In this document: in pieces, positions 7,939 to 15,058 of the stretch
Layout of the letters: each line of letters opens with the position of its first letter
Numbering within the stretch: the stretch's first letter is position 1
DNA from: Rhodobacter sp.
GTDB taxonomy: Bacteria > Pseudomonadota > Alphaproteobacteria > Rhodobacterales > Rhodobacteraceae
DNA: 19,621 nucleotides
Reading direction: 5' to 3'
Assembly: GCA_013824045.1 (NCBI GenBank)
Contig: PNND01000297.1
Span: forward strand, 1 to 19,621
Notes under the pieces: model-generated
What the model was told of the DNA's origin: nothing
What the model saw: the letters and a program-made list of their open reading frames with translations, nothing else
The model's database searches: none
Position numbers and translations under genes: made by a program

Positions 7939-9150
7939 TTATTCATCTCGAACAGCGACGATGCGGCAGGGCATATCCAGCGTCAGCAGATCCTTGGTCA
8001 TGGACCGATAGGCATAGGTCCGGCGGGTGTAATACCAGCACCAGTCGGCGGCCCGCTGAATTGCCGCAGGCCCATTCTTCATCCCGCTCGATGATCCCCA
8101 TGTGTCATAGGGGCTGATCGCAAAGGCCCCCGGCCCATCCGTGGTCTGCCAGGTAACATAGGCCTGAAACAGATCAGGCGGCACAGCAAGAACACCGTCA
8201 GGCGGCAACGGATCAGCAAGCTGCCTGTGCGTCACCACGCAGGCCGATTCCTGCGGCCGCCGCGCGGCGTTGCAGCGCAAAAGCGCAATCGCGTCGCCGG
8301 CCTCGGGCCATCCGGCCCGGTTGGCGTATTCGTCCGCCAAGCCATCTGTCCCCGCACGTGCACCATGCAGGTGGTTTGGAAGGATCGGGCCAAAAACGGG
8401 GTCACGCGGCGTGTTCGCAACGCGCACCAGCCGCGCCTGTTCTGCCGGTGCCAGTTCGGTCAACTCGACAGTGAAGGGCGCAGGATACAGTTTTGCCCTC
8501 GGTCGCAGGTCGACGATCTCGGTCAACCGCAGGTAAAGACAGGGGGGAGAAATACCCGGCGTGAAAGTCGGCTCTGCAGCGCGGCGTGCCTCGCAATCGA
8601 CCAGACCGTTCTGCCGTGCCGAGCGCCATCCCCCGGCCCGGCTGGCCGCGCGCACTCCGTATCCCCAGGCATTCGCCCCACCCACAACCACCAGATGACG
8701 GGTGTATGGCCGAGAAAGCCCTGCCACGTTCCGCGCCATGGCTGGCGTCAACACTGGCTCGCTGCGGGTCCGGTCCCATGCCACGGGCACGCGTTCGGCC
8801 ACGATGCTGCACCCGTCGCCACATCGCGCCAGCGCATAGGTCCGCGCCAGCGCCAAGGTCCGCGCCCCTGTCCAAAGGCCAGAACGCCCCTCAGGCCCCA
8901 CAGCAAAAGCACCAAAGTAATCCGTACCCTGCAAGGCCGCGCGCGTCAGGTCGGCCGCGGATGGCGCAAGATCAGATGCGGGCAAGCTTTGCCCCTCTTC
9001 GCCGTAATACAGAAACACCCCGCCCGTTTCAGGCGACGGTTCGGCCATCGGTTCGAAATAGCCAAGAAAGTACAACGCCGGCAGCCCAAGCACGACGGCG
9101 ATGATGGCCAGCAGACTGCGAGGATCAATGGATTTGATGACGGATACCAT
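7939..9150 (-). CDS. membrane-anchored hypothetical protein with four divergent two-cysteine units
   Basis: A 403-residue protein I cannot assign to a named family. Residues 12-31 are a hydrophobic N-terminal segment (signal anchor), so the rest is probably periplasmic. The body has four segments, each ending in a pair of cysteines: Cys110/Cys114, Cys186/Cys204, Cys293/Cys304 and Cys371/Cys395. The pattern is a short strand, a Gly/Trp-containing turn, an Ala-rich helix ending in Cys, then a second Cys followed by hydrophobic residues. Units 1 and 4 are clearest: GAFAVGPEGRSGLW (80-93) against GAFAISPYDTWGSS (341-354), and CSIVAE (114-119) against CRIVAV (395-400). This recalls small secreted DUF4189-like domains, a tentative comparison. 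ATG 9150 is the natural start but has no Shine-Dalgarno; a palindrome sits there. Codon use is less C-biased than in neighbours, suggesting an accessory gene. Confidence 0.7.
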   Translation of the reverse strand: MVSVIKSIDPRSLLAIIAVVLGLPALYFLGYFEPMAEPSPETGGVFLYYGEEGQSLPASDLAPSAADLTRAALQGTDYFGAFAVGPEGRSGLWTGARTLALARTYALARCGDGCSIVAERVPVAWDRTRSEPVLTPAMARNVAGLSRPYTRHLVVVGGANAWGYGVRAASRAGGWRSARQNGLVDCEARRAAEPTFTPGISPPCLYLRLTEIVDLRPRAKLYPAPFTVELTELAPAEQARLVRVANTPRDPVFGPILPNHLHGARAGTDGLADEYANRAGWPEAGDAIALLRCNAARRPQESACVVTHRQLADPLPPDGVLAVPPDLFQAYVTWQTTDGPGAFAISPYDTWGSSSGMKNGPAAIQRAADWCWYYTRRTYAYRSMTKDLLTLDMPCRIVAVRDE

Positions 9151-9164
9151 GCCATGTACATGGC
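9151..9164. promoter_or_regulatory. perfect 14-bp palindrome against a start codon
   Basis: GCCATGTACATGGC is a perfect palindrome directly abutting the ATG (9148-9150, minus strand) of the four-unit cysteine protein. It occupies the place where a ribosome site would be expected. It could be an operator for a dimeric regulator or a structure controlling translation; chance is also possible. Confidence 0.35.
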
Positions 9165-9240
9165 TTCAAAAACCGGCGCCAACATGGAAGACTCTGTCTG
9201 ACCCTATGGCCTGTTTATGGCAGCGCCCGCTCAGCTTGCC

Positions 9241-9267
9241 AAAAGATTTAACCCGCGCCCGGGCGCG
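9241..9267 (-). terminator. probable intrinsic terminator of the chvI-acyltransferase operon
   Basis: The perfect palindrome CGCGCCCGGGCGCG (9254-9267) can fold with a CCGG loop. Read on the minus strand it is followed by GG and then TTAAATCTTTT. It lies about 40 nt after the acyltransferase stop (9306), the expected place for the end of the minus-strand operon, and separates it from the hypothetical gene at 9150. Confidence 0.55.
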
Positions 9268-9305
9268 TCTCGACCCTTGGCAGCGGAAAGGAAAACCTCA
9301 GCCGC

Positions 9306-10211
9306 CTATTTCTTCAAACTCAGCGTATGCTCGCGCAACCACGCCAGAAACCCGCGCGGGTTGCCTTCCCACTTCTTCAACTCCTCCGCCGGGATCGGCA
9401 CACCGATCACGGGCCGCGTCGGCTTGAACAGACAGCGCTTGATCTCATAAAGCAGCAGTCCCTGCCGGATCGTGTCGCTGATCTTGTTGGCGATCAGGAA
9501 GGCCCGGCTGTTCTGGCCGGGAAAGAACACCGGCAGGATCGTGGCCCCCGAGGATTTCACGATCTTGTGGGTGAACACATTCCACTCGCTCTCCACCGCC
9601 GGCCCCCACCAGCCCTCGCTCATCGCCACCTTGCCAGCCGGGAACAGGATGATCACCCCCCCCGCCTTCAGATGCTTCATCGTCTCATCCCGCATCTGCA
9701 GGCCCAATTCCCGCGCGTTGTCCTCATGCGGGAAGGGCACGGGGATCATGAACTCTTCCACTTCCGGGATTCCCGTCAGCAAGGACCGCGTCAGGATCTT
9801 GAAATCCGACCGCACCCGCGTGACCATCTCGGCCAGCACCATCCCATCCACCAATCCCGACGGGTGGTTCGAGACCACCACCAGCGGCCCGGTCTTGGGG
9901 ATCAGCGCAATCTCCTCGGGCGGCGTCTGGATGGTGATCCCCATCTGCCGGATCGCCTTGGGCCAGAAGGGCGCGCCCACGGGTGCCCCCGTCCGTTCGA
10001 AATCCCGGATCAGCTTCAAAAGCGTCACCTTCGCCGTCAGCCATTCCAACGACCGGATCGTATTGGCCTTGAACGGGTTCTTGAACGTCCCTGCATAGGA
10101 CAGGCGGCGCATGTCATAGGGGCGTTCCGCCCGCTCCACCCTGCGGCGGGCAAGTTCCTCTTCGCTCACCTCAAGGCTGCGGAGATCTTCGCTCTGCGAC
10201 GTCTCGGTCAC
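9306..10211 (-). CDS. lysophospholipid acyltransferase-family protein
   Basis: A 301-residue protein related to PlsC-type glycerolipid acyltransferases, expected at the inner face of the membrane. The catalytic block is VVVSNHPSGLVDGMVL (111-126). Five residues separate His116 and Asp122, so it is the NHPxGxxDG variant seen in the hemolysin/OlsA-OlsB-related branch rather than classical NHx4D. The second block is ILFPAGKVA (188-196), equivalent to FPEG. No clear membrane helix is seen apart from short hydrophobic stretches. The start is a GTG at 10211, 30 nt after the ptsH stop, with AAAGGC upstream; no ATG occurs before residue 34, which would remove part of the N-terminal region. It is the last gene of the operon begun by chvI, suggesting co-expression with an envelope-stress system. 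The acyl acceptor is unknown. Confidence 0.82.
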   Translation of the reverse strand: MTETSQSEDLRSLEVSEEELARRRVERAERPYDMRRLSYAGTFKNPFKANTIRSLEWLTAKVTLLKLIRDFERTGAPVGAPFWPKAIRQMGITIQTPPEEIALIPKTGPLVVVSNHPSGLVDGMVLAEMVTRVRSDFKILTRSLLTGIPEVEEFMIPVPFPHEDNARELGLQMRDETMKHLKAGGVIILFPAGKVAMSEGWWGPAVESEWNVFTHKIVKSSGATILPVFFPGQNSRAFLIANKISDTIRQGLLLYEIKRCLFKPTRPVIGVPIPAEELKKWEGNPRGFLAWLREHTLSLKK

Positions 10212-10241
10212 GGCGGCTTTGCCTTTCGCGTCTGACGCGCC

Positions 10242-10511
10242 TCAGTAGTCCTCGCCGAAGCGGTTTGCAACAAGCGCCTCCAGCGCATCGGCAAGCTTCT
10301 CCGCTTCCGCCCCTTGCGTCGCAACCTCGATGGCCGTGCCGCGCGATGCCGCCAGCATCAGCAAGCCCATGATCGAATCCCCCGAAACGGTCATCCCGTC
10401 CTTGGTCACCCGTGCCTGTGCCTCGTGGCTTTCCACAACTTCCACAAACTTGGCCGAAGCCCGCGCATGCAGGCCCTTTTCATTGATGATCCGCAAAACC
10501 CGTCCGGTCAT
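10242..10511 (-). CDS. ptsH: phosphocarrier protein HPr
   Basis: An 89-residue cytoplasmic phosphocarrier. His15 lies in KGLHARAS, the site phosphorylated by enzyme I. Ser46 lies in VSGDSIMGLLML, the site phosphorylated by HPr kinase. Both sites are intact and correctly spaced, so this HPr can receive both signals; the HprK gene lies four genes upstream by operon order. It starts 30 nt after the EIIA stop with a GGGG-type ribosome site and ends 30 nt before the acyltransferase. No enzyme I and no sugar-specific IIB/IIC genes are present here, so a regulatory rather than transport role is likely in this lineage. Confidence 0.95.
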   Translation of the reverse strand: MTGRVLRIINEKGLHARASAKFVEVVESHEAQARVTKDGMTVSGDSIMGLLMLAASRGTAIEVATQGAEAEKLADALEALVANRFGEDY

Positions 10512-10541
10512 TTTCCCCAGCTCACGTCCCGCCGCCTCGGC

Positions 10542-10937
10542 CTATGCGCCACCGCCAAGGTCCAGACTGTTGATATACTTCCGCCCCGCGTCAAGCGCCG
10601 CCGCTACAGCCTCCGAAACCGTCAACTCGCGCGATTTGGCCAGCTTGATCAGCATGGGCAGGTTCGCGCCGTACACAATGCGCCGGTCCTGCCCGCTGCA
10701 GGCCATCAGCGACAGGTTGGATGGCGATCCTCCGAACATGTCGGTCACCACCACCACGCCCGCGCCCGTGTCCACCGAATCCGCCGCCGCGCAGATTTCG
10801 GCCTGCTTGGCGCTGCGGTCATGGTCATCTTCGATGGCGATGGCACGCACAGCATCCTGCTTGCCCACGACATGCTCCACCGCCGACAGGTATTCCCGCG
10901 CCAGCCCGCCATGTGCCACGATCACAATGCCGATCAC
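10542..10937 (-). CDS. manX: PTS EIIA component, mannose family (stand-alone, regulatory)
   Basis: A 131-residue EIIA-Man-type protein. The phosphorylated residue is His9 ([10 protein letters not shown]). The family block [10 protein letters not shown] is at 65-74 and [13 protein letters not shown] at 87-99. It is a single domain with no IIB fused. The start is GTG at 10937, overlapping the rapZ stop by four bases (GTGA), so translation is coupled. In alphaproteobacteria such proteins form an incomplete PTS with HPr and HprK that controls carbon and envelope functions without transporting sugar. The missing permease agrees with that here. Confidence 0.93.
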   Translation of the reverse strand: MIGIVIVAHGGLAREYLSAVEHVVGKQDAVRAIAIEDDHDRSAKQAEICAAADSVDTGAGVVVVTDMFGGSPSNLSLMACSGQDRRIVYGANLPMLIKLAKSRELTVSEAVAAALDAGRKYINSLDLGGGA

Positions 10938-11869
10938 GCGCCCGTCACCCCAGTGGCCAAGGGCGGCTCAGATGCCGCCCTGCGTTCCAGTTCCCGGTGA
11001 CGTTTTGACACCGGCCAGCCCGCCTCTGCAAGCGCTTTGGCCAGAATTTCTGCAACTGCAACACTGCGGTGCTGCCCGCCTGTACAGCCGAACCCGATGG
11101 CAAGATGGGCCTTGCCCTCTTCCACCATAGCCGGAAGCAGAAAGGTGATCAGATCGCTCAACCTTTCGTAGAATTCGGCAAACCGCGCATCCCCCCGGAT
11201 ATAGGCCTCCACCGCCGCATCGCGCCCGTCCAGATCGCGCAGGGCCTGCTCCCAATAGGGATTCCGCAGGAACCGGCAATCGAACACCATATCCACTCCA
11301 CGCGGCATCCCCCGCTTATAGCTGAAGCTCTGCAGCGAGACCGCCAGCCGCTCGCCCACACCCGGATCGAACCACTGCGCCAGCTCCGCCTTCAGGTCAT
11401 GCGGGCTCATCTCGCTGGTGTCGATCAGGTGATCTGCACGCGCCCGGATCGGGGCCAGCAGATCGATCTCGCGCGCCACCCCTTCCGCCGGCGTCTCGGC
11501 CGGGGCCAGCGGATGCCGCCGCCGCGTCTGGCTATAGCGCTGGATCAGCACCGATGCCGCGCAATCCACATAAACCACTTCCAGCGCCACCCGCGGATCA
11601 CGCGTCAACGCGTCGATCAACTCGATCAGCGCGGCTACGTTGAAATCCCGGTTCCGCACATCAAGGCCCAGCGCGATGGGCCGCCCCAAAGGCGCGCCCT
11701 CGATCAATCTCGGCACAAGGCTCAGGGGCAGGTTGTCGATCACCTCATACCCAAGATCCTCCAGCGCATCGATCGCAGTCGACCGCCCGGCCCCCGAAGG
11801 CCCGGTCACCAACACCAATCTATGCTCCTGCTGCGGCATTCCATCCTGCATGGCAGATGTGTCCGTCAT
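10934..11869 (-). CDS. rapZ: RNase adapter protein RapZ (YvcJ family nucleotide-binding protein)
   Basis: A 311-residue protein with an N-terminal P-loop GPSGAGRS (23-30) and the conserved [20 protein letters not shown] (34-53). LDVRNRDF follows at 69-76 and RRRHPL at 116-121. The C-terminal domain has [20 protein letters not shown] (181-200) and [10 protein letters not shown] (261-270). In E. coli RapZ guides RNase E to the GlmZ sRNA and thus controls GlmS, linking cell-wall precursor supply to envelope state; in alphaproteobacteria its target is not settled. Its ATG overlaps the hprK stop (ATGA), and its stop overlaps the GTG start of the EIIA gene. Internal ATGs at codons 7 and 11 are possible starts but would lose the overlap. 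Confidence 0.95.
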   Translation of the reverse strand: MTDTSAMQDGMPQQEHRLVLVTGPSGAGRSTAIDALEDLGYEVIDNLPLSLVPRLIEGAPLGRPIALGLDVRNRDFNVAALIELIDALTRDPRVALEVVYVDCAASVLIQRYSQTRRRHPLAPAETPAEGVAREIDLLAPIRARADHLIDTSEMSPHDLKAELAQWFDPGVGERLAVSLQSFSYKRGMPRGVDMVFDCRFLRNPYWEQALRDLDGRDAAVEAYIRGDARFAEFYERLSDLITFLLPAMVEEGKAHLAIGFGCTGGQHRSVAVAEILAKALAEAGWPVSKRHRELERRAASEPPLATGVTGA

Positions 11870-12291
11870 TCCCGTCGCCCAGCCGTGACATAGAGCAACA
11901 GTGAAGCCGGGAAATGGGGCCCAACCTGCCCAAGCACAAGGTCCACTGTACGTCCGAGGTAGGAAACCTTACGTCGCGGCGGCAGGCGCATCGCCTCCGT
12001 CTGTTCAAGATCGACCGCCAGCACCACCTCAGCCCCCTCAACAGGATCGGCATTCAGCAGGCCCACCCCTCGTGCCTCGATCATTCCCCGGATTGTCGGC
12101 GGGCACGCGGCCCAAAGCGCCCCATCCCGCAGCGAAAGCGCCACCTGATCATCCGCGACCAGCCGCGCGCCCAGCGCCATAAGCTGCAAACCCAGCGCCG
12201 ATTTGCCCGCCCCCGAAGGCCCAATGATCAGAATGCCCCGCCCCTCGACCGCCACGCAGGTCGCATGCAGCAGCAGCCCGTCGCCGGTCAC
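11866..12291 (-). CDS. hprK: HPr kinase/phosphorylase, short form
   Basis: A 141-residue catalytic domain that phosphorylates and dephosphorylates HPr at Ser46. The P-loop is GPSGAGKS (24-31), the acidic pair Asp47-Asp48 lies in LVADDQV, and the HprK signature lies in [13 protein letters not shown] (67-79). Firmicute HprK proteins are about 310 residues with an N-terminal domain. That domain is absent here, as is usual in alphaproteobacteria, so this is not a truncation. The start is GTG at 12291, overlapping the chvG stop (GTGA); the stop overlaps the rapZ ATG. The unbroken coupling from sensor kinase to HprK suggests co-regulated supply. Confidence 0.93.
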   Translation of the reverse strand: MTGDGLLLHATCVAVEGRGILIIGPSGAGKSALGLQLMALGARLVADDQVALSLRDGALWAACPPTIRGMIEARGVGLLNADPVEGAEVVLAVDLEQTEAMRLPPRRKVSYLGRTVDLVLGQVGPHFPASLLLYVTAGRRE

Positions 12292-13979
12292 ACCGGCAGA
12301 CCGACCACAAACCGCGCGCCCAGCGGATCAGAGGTCACATCCGCATGGGTCGGGCGGATGTTCTCGGCCCAGATCACGCCGCCATGCGCCTCGACGATCT
12401 GCTTGGAAATCGCCAGCCCTAGCCCCGAATGTTCGCCGAACTGGCCCTGCGGGCGCTCGGAATAGAACCGCTTGAACACCTTGGTCAGCGCCTGTTCCGG
12501 AATGCCCGGCCCCGTATCCTCGACCACGATCAGCACCCGGTTCTCACGCCGCCGCGCCCAAACGCGCACCGCATCGCCATCCTCGCAAAAGCTGATCGCA
12601 TTGGTGATCAGGTTCACAAAGACCTGCGCCAGCCGCGCCTCCAGCCCCCGGATCATGATCGCGTCGGGCGGGAAGTCGGTGATGAACTCGACGCCCTTCT
12701 CATTCGCCTGCTGGCCCAGATATTCCGCGATATTGGTCAGGGTGCGGACAAGGTTGAACTCCTCCTCCTCCTCCTTCACCAATTCGCTGTCCAGACGCGA
12801 CGCGTTGGAAATATCGCTCACCAGCCGGTCCAGCCGCCGCACGTCATGCTCGATCACGTCCAGAAGCTTGTTCTTCTGGTCGTCCCGCTTCGCCAGCCGC
12901 ATCGTCCCAACCGCCGACCGCAGGCTTGCAAGGGGGTTCTTGATCTCATGCGCTACATCCGCCGCGAACTGCTCATTCGCGTCGATCCGGTCATACAATG
13001 CCGTCACCATGCCGCGCATCGCCACCGACAGCCGCCCGATCTCATCCGGCCGCGCCGCCAGATCAGGAATCCGCACCCGCCCCGGCGCCATCTTGCGCGC
13101 ATCCCGGTCACGGCCCAGCTCCGCCGCCGCCGCCAGATCCGACAGCGGATTGGCAATGGTCGAGGCCAGCACAAGGCTCAGGCCAAAAGACACCATCAGC
13201 GACACGATAAAGATCAGCAGAACCTGCTCCCGCTCGCTGCGCACCAGCAAATCGATCCCGGCCTGATCGCCGCTCAGCGCAACCACCGCCAGAACCTGCC
13301 CGTTCACCGTCACCGGCTGCGCCACGGCAAACAGCCGCCCGCCATCCGCCGCGCGCCCGTCGATCCGCACCCCTTCGCCCTTCAGCGCCGCAGGCAGCAA
13401 CGTCTGTACCAGCGCAAACCCGTCCGCCGCAGCGGCATCCGGCTCTGCGCCCGACACAAGATTGCGCACCCCGTTCCATGCCCCGGTCAGCGTGTCGACG
13501 ATCGGTGTCGGTCGCGTCGCAATCGCCGTGGGCTCCGCGCCCATGCGCCGCGCCGCAACGGTGCCATCCGCCGCCACCGCAAAGGCCTCAACCCCCGGCG
13601 GCACCTGCACACCCTCTAGCACACGCGACAGCCGGGCCGCATCCATCGGCCCCGGCGCCTCGGCCGCCACCGCCTCGAACACATCCGAAACCAGCGCCGC
13701 CTCGTTCACCAGCGCCTCGCCGCGCAGCGTGACAAGCGTATCGCGGAACGGGTTCAGAAACAGCACGCCCCCCGCAAGCACCAGCAGCGCCAGCAGGTTG
13801 AACAGGATGATCTTCCGCGCCAGCGGCGACCGGTTCAACGACACCAGCCCCCGCCGATCCCGGCTTGCGCGCAAGGCAGGATCGACCAGCCCCTCACCCG
13901 AGGTCCAGTCTTCTCCAAGGATAACGTCGCCCGAACGGGCCGGGCGACCATCCTTTCCCATGCGTGGTGCTGCGGTCAT
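12288..13979 (-). CDS. chvG: sensor histidine kinase ChvG (ExoS family)
   Basis: A 563-residue inner-membrane kinase. A cytoplasmic N-terminal tail of about 50 residues is followed by TM1 (about 55-76). The periplasmic sensor region spans about 80-250, then TM2 (about 251-273) and HAMP (about 274-336). The phosphorylated residue is His344 in DVAHEIKNPLASL. The ATP domain has NLITNAISF (456-464), DTGPGI (488-493) and GLGL (519-522). In rhizobia and Agrobacterium ChvG responds to acid and envelope stress and is restrained by the periplasmic protein ExoR; I see no exoR in this window. Its ATG directly follows the chvI stop with no spacer. A run of glutamates (403-407, EEEEE) lies after the dimerisation helices. 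Confidence 0.94.
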   Translation of the reverse strand: MTAAPRMGKDGRPARSGDVILGEDWTSGEGLVDPALRASRDRRGLVSLNRSPLARKIILFNLLALLVLAGGVLFLNPFRDTLVTLRGEALVNEAALVSDVFEAVAAEAPGPMDAARLSRVLEGVQVPPGVEAFAVAADGTVAARRMGAEPTAIATRPTPIVDTLTGAWNGVRNLVSGAEPDAAAADGFALVQTLLPAALKGEGVRIDGRAADGGRLFAVAQPVTVNGQVLAVVALSGDQAGIDLLVRSEREQVLLIFIVSLMVSFGLSLVLASTIANPLSDLAAAAELGRDRDARKMAPGRVRIPDLAARPDEIGRLSVAMRGMVTALYDRIDANEQFAADVAHEIKNPLASLRSAVGTMRLAKRDDQKNKLLDVIEHDVRRLDRLVSDISNASRLDSELVKEEEEEFNLVRTLTNIAEYLGQQANEKGVEFITDFPPDAIMIRGLEARLAQVFVNLITNAISFCEDGDAVRVWARRRENRVLIVVEDTGPGIPEQALTKVFKRFYSERPQGQFGEHSGLGLAISKQIVEAHGGVIWAENIRPTHADVTSDPLGARFVVGLPV

Positions 13980-14681
13980 TTACTCTTCGTTGTAGCGATA
14001 GCCGATTCCATATAACGTCTCGATGGCCGAAAAGTTGTCGTCCACCGCCCGCATTTTTTTCCGCAGCCGCTTGATGTGGCTGTCGATGGTGCGGTCGTCC
14101 ACGTAAACCTGATCATCATAGGCCACGTCCATCAGCTGATCCCGGCTCTTCACGAACCCGGGCCGCTGGGCCAGTGCCTGCAGCAGCATGAACTCCGTCA
14201 CCGTCAGCGCCACGTCCTGACCCTTCCAGGTCACCGAATGGCGCAGCGGGTCCATGCGCAGGTTGCCCCGCTCCATGATCTTGGTCTCTTCCGTCACCGC
14301 CACTTCGCCACTGGCAATCGCATCCTGCCGGCGCAGCAGCGCCCGGATGCGTTCCACCAGCAGGCGCTGGCTGAACGGCTTCTTCACATAGTCATCCGCG
14401 CCCATGCGCAGACCCAGAACCTCGTCGATCTCGTCATCCTTGGATGTCAGAAAGATCACCGGCATGCTGGTTTTCTGCCGCAGCCGCTGCAACAGGTCCA
14501 TCCCGTCCATGCGCGGCATCTTTATATCCAGAACCGCCATGTCCGGCAGCCGACGGTTAAACGCGTCCAGCGCCGATTGCCCGTCATTATATGTCTCTAC
14601 TTCAAAGCCTTCGGCTTCCAAGGTCATTGCGACGGATGTCAGGATATTCCTGTCATCGTCGACAAGCGCGATCCTTGCCAT
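13980..14681 (-). CDS. chvI: response regulator ChvI (OmpR/PhoB family)
   Basis: A 233-residue DNA-binding response regulator. Receiver domain: acidic pocket Asp8-Asp9, phosphoacceptor Asp52 ([12 protein letters not shown]), Thr79 and Lys101. The C-terminal winged helix spans about 135-232, with [14 protein letters not shown] as recognition helix and GIGYRYNEE at the end. The start at 14681 ([10 protein letters not shown]) is preferred because it matches the family N-terminus and has AGGGA upstream. An ATG at 14711 would add ten residues. It is the first gene of a seven-gene minus-strand operon and is divergent from pckA. ChvI-type regulators control envelope, exopolysaccharide and acid-response genes in rhizobia; targets here are unknown. 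Confidence 0.95.
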   Translation of the reverse strand: MARIALVDDDRNILTSVAMTLEAEGFEVETYNDGQSALDAFNRRLPDMAVLDIKMPRMDGMDLLQRLRQKTSMPVIFLTSKDDEIDEVLGLRMGADDYVKKPFSQRLLVERIRALLRRQDAIASGEVAVTEETKIMERGNLRMDPLRHSVTWKGQDVALTVTEFMLLQALAQRPGFVKSRDQLMDVAYDDQVYVDDRTIDSHIKRLRKKMRAVDDNFSAIETLYGIGYRYNEE

Positions 14682-15058
14682 GCTGATTTCCCTACTCTGC
14701 CCGTGTGTCATTGATTTTTTGTTTTGTGGGGCATGATCATTTTTCCATCGCAGGGAATCAACCGATATGTGCGAATCGCGTCATCTGTGGGGCGCAACCG
14801 TCGCGGAAAACCCACAGAAATGGCGAAATTGCCGCACATTCCCGCTCTGCAGGCAGGATTGTATCCACTGGTTGCGCTAAACTCGCGATGGTTGCGCTAA
14901 CTGTGCGAAAGCGTCCTGTTCCATGCGGTAAACGACGTGTTATAGCAATTTTATGTCGCGGCCGATTTGGCCCGGACGCGACATCTGCCCCTTGGCCCGG
15001 GCAGGACTTCACTGGAACGGATACGGCCGGTGCAATCCCGGTCACAGGAGCTTGCAGG
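14682..15058. promoter_or_regulatory. divergent chvI/pckA control region
   Basis: This 377-bp region contains no convincing gene; the pckA frame stays open through it, but the codons before 15059 do not look like PEPCK. It holds two direct repeats of TGGTTGCGCTAA (14869-14880 and 14889-14900). A third GGTTGCGC lies in inverted orientation at 14792-14799. A 7-bp stem with a 19-nt loop (CTGTGGG/CCCACAG, 14785-14817) and the palindrome ATGATCAT (14733-14740) near chvI are also present. AT-rich sequence around 14940-14955 is a plausible -10 area for pckA, but I cannot assign a promoter with confidence. Confidence 0.6.
14869..14900 (+). promoter_or_regulatory. tandem candidate operator upstream of pckA
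   Basis: TGGTTGCGCTAA occurs twice, exactly 20 bp apart (about two helical turns), 160-190 bp before the pckA start. GGTTGCGCTAAC at the second site is an imperfect 12-bp palindrome close to GTTAGCGCTAAC, the style of operator used by LacI-family regulators. CceR, a LacI-family regulator of central carbon metabolism in Rhodobacter relatives, is a reasonable candidate binder, but that is inference. Confidence 0.5.

Noticed and set aside
8227..9201. Plus-strand frame of 324 codons opposite the four-unit cysteine protein
   Set aside because: The minus-strand frame has a signal anchor and repeated units, whereas the plus-strand product is Arg/Pro/His-rich without structure.
11866..12291. hprK considered as a truncated pseudogene because it is less than half the Firmicute length
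   Set aside because: Short HprK proteins with only the catalytic domain are normal in alphaproteobacteria. The P-loop, acidic pair and signature are intact and the gene is coupled on both sides.
12429..13619. Plus-strand frame of 396 codons opposite chvG
   Set aside because: ChvG on the minus strand has HAMP, His344 and all ATP-domain boxes. The opposite frame is His/Arg/Pro-rich shadow sequence.
14705..15058. N-terminal extension of the pckA frame
   Set aside because: The extension lies in the divergent control region, is Arg/Cys-rich, and would make PEPCK about 118 residues too long; 15059 has CAGGAG and the conserved start.
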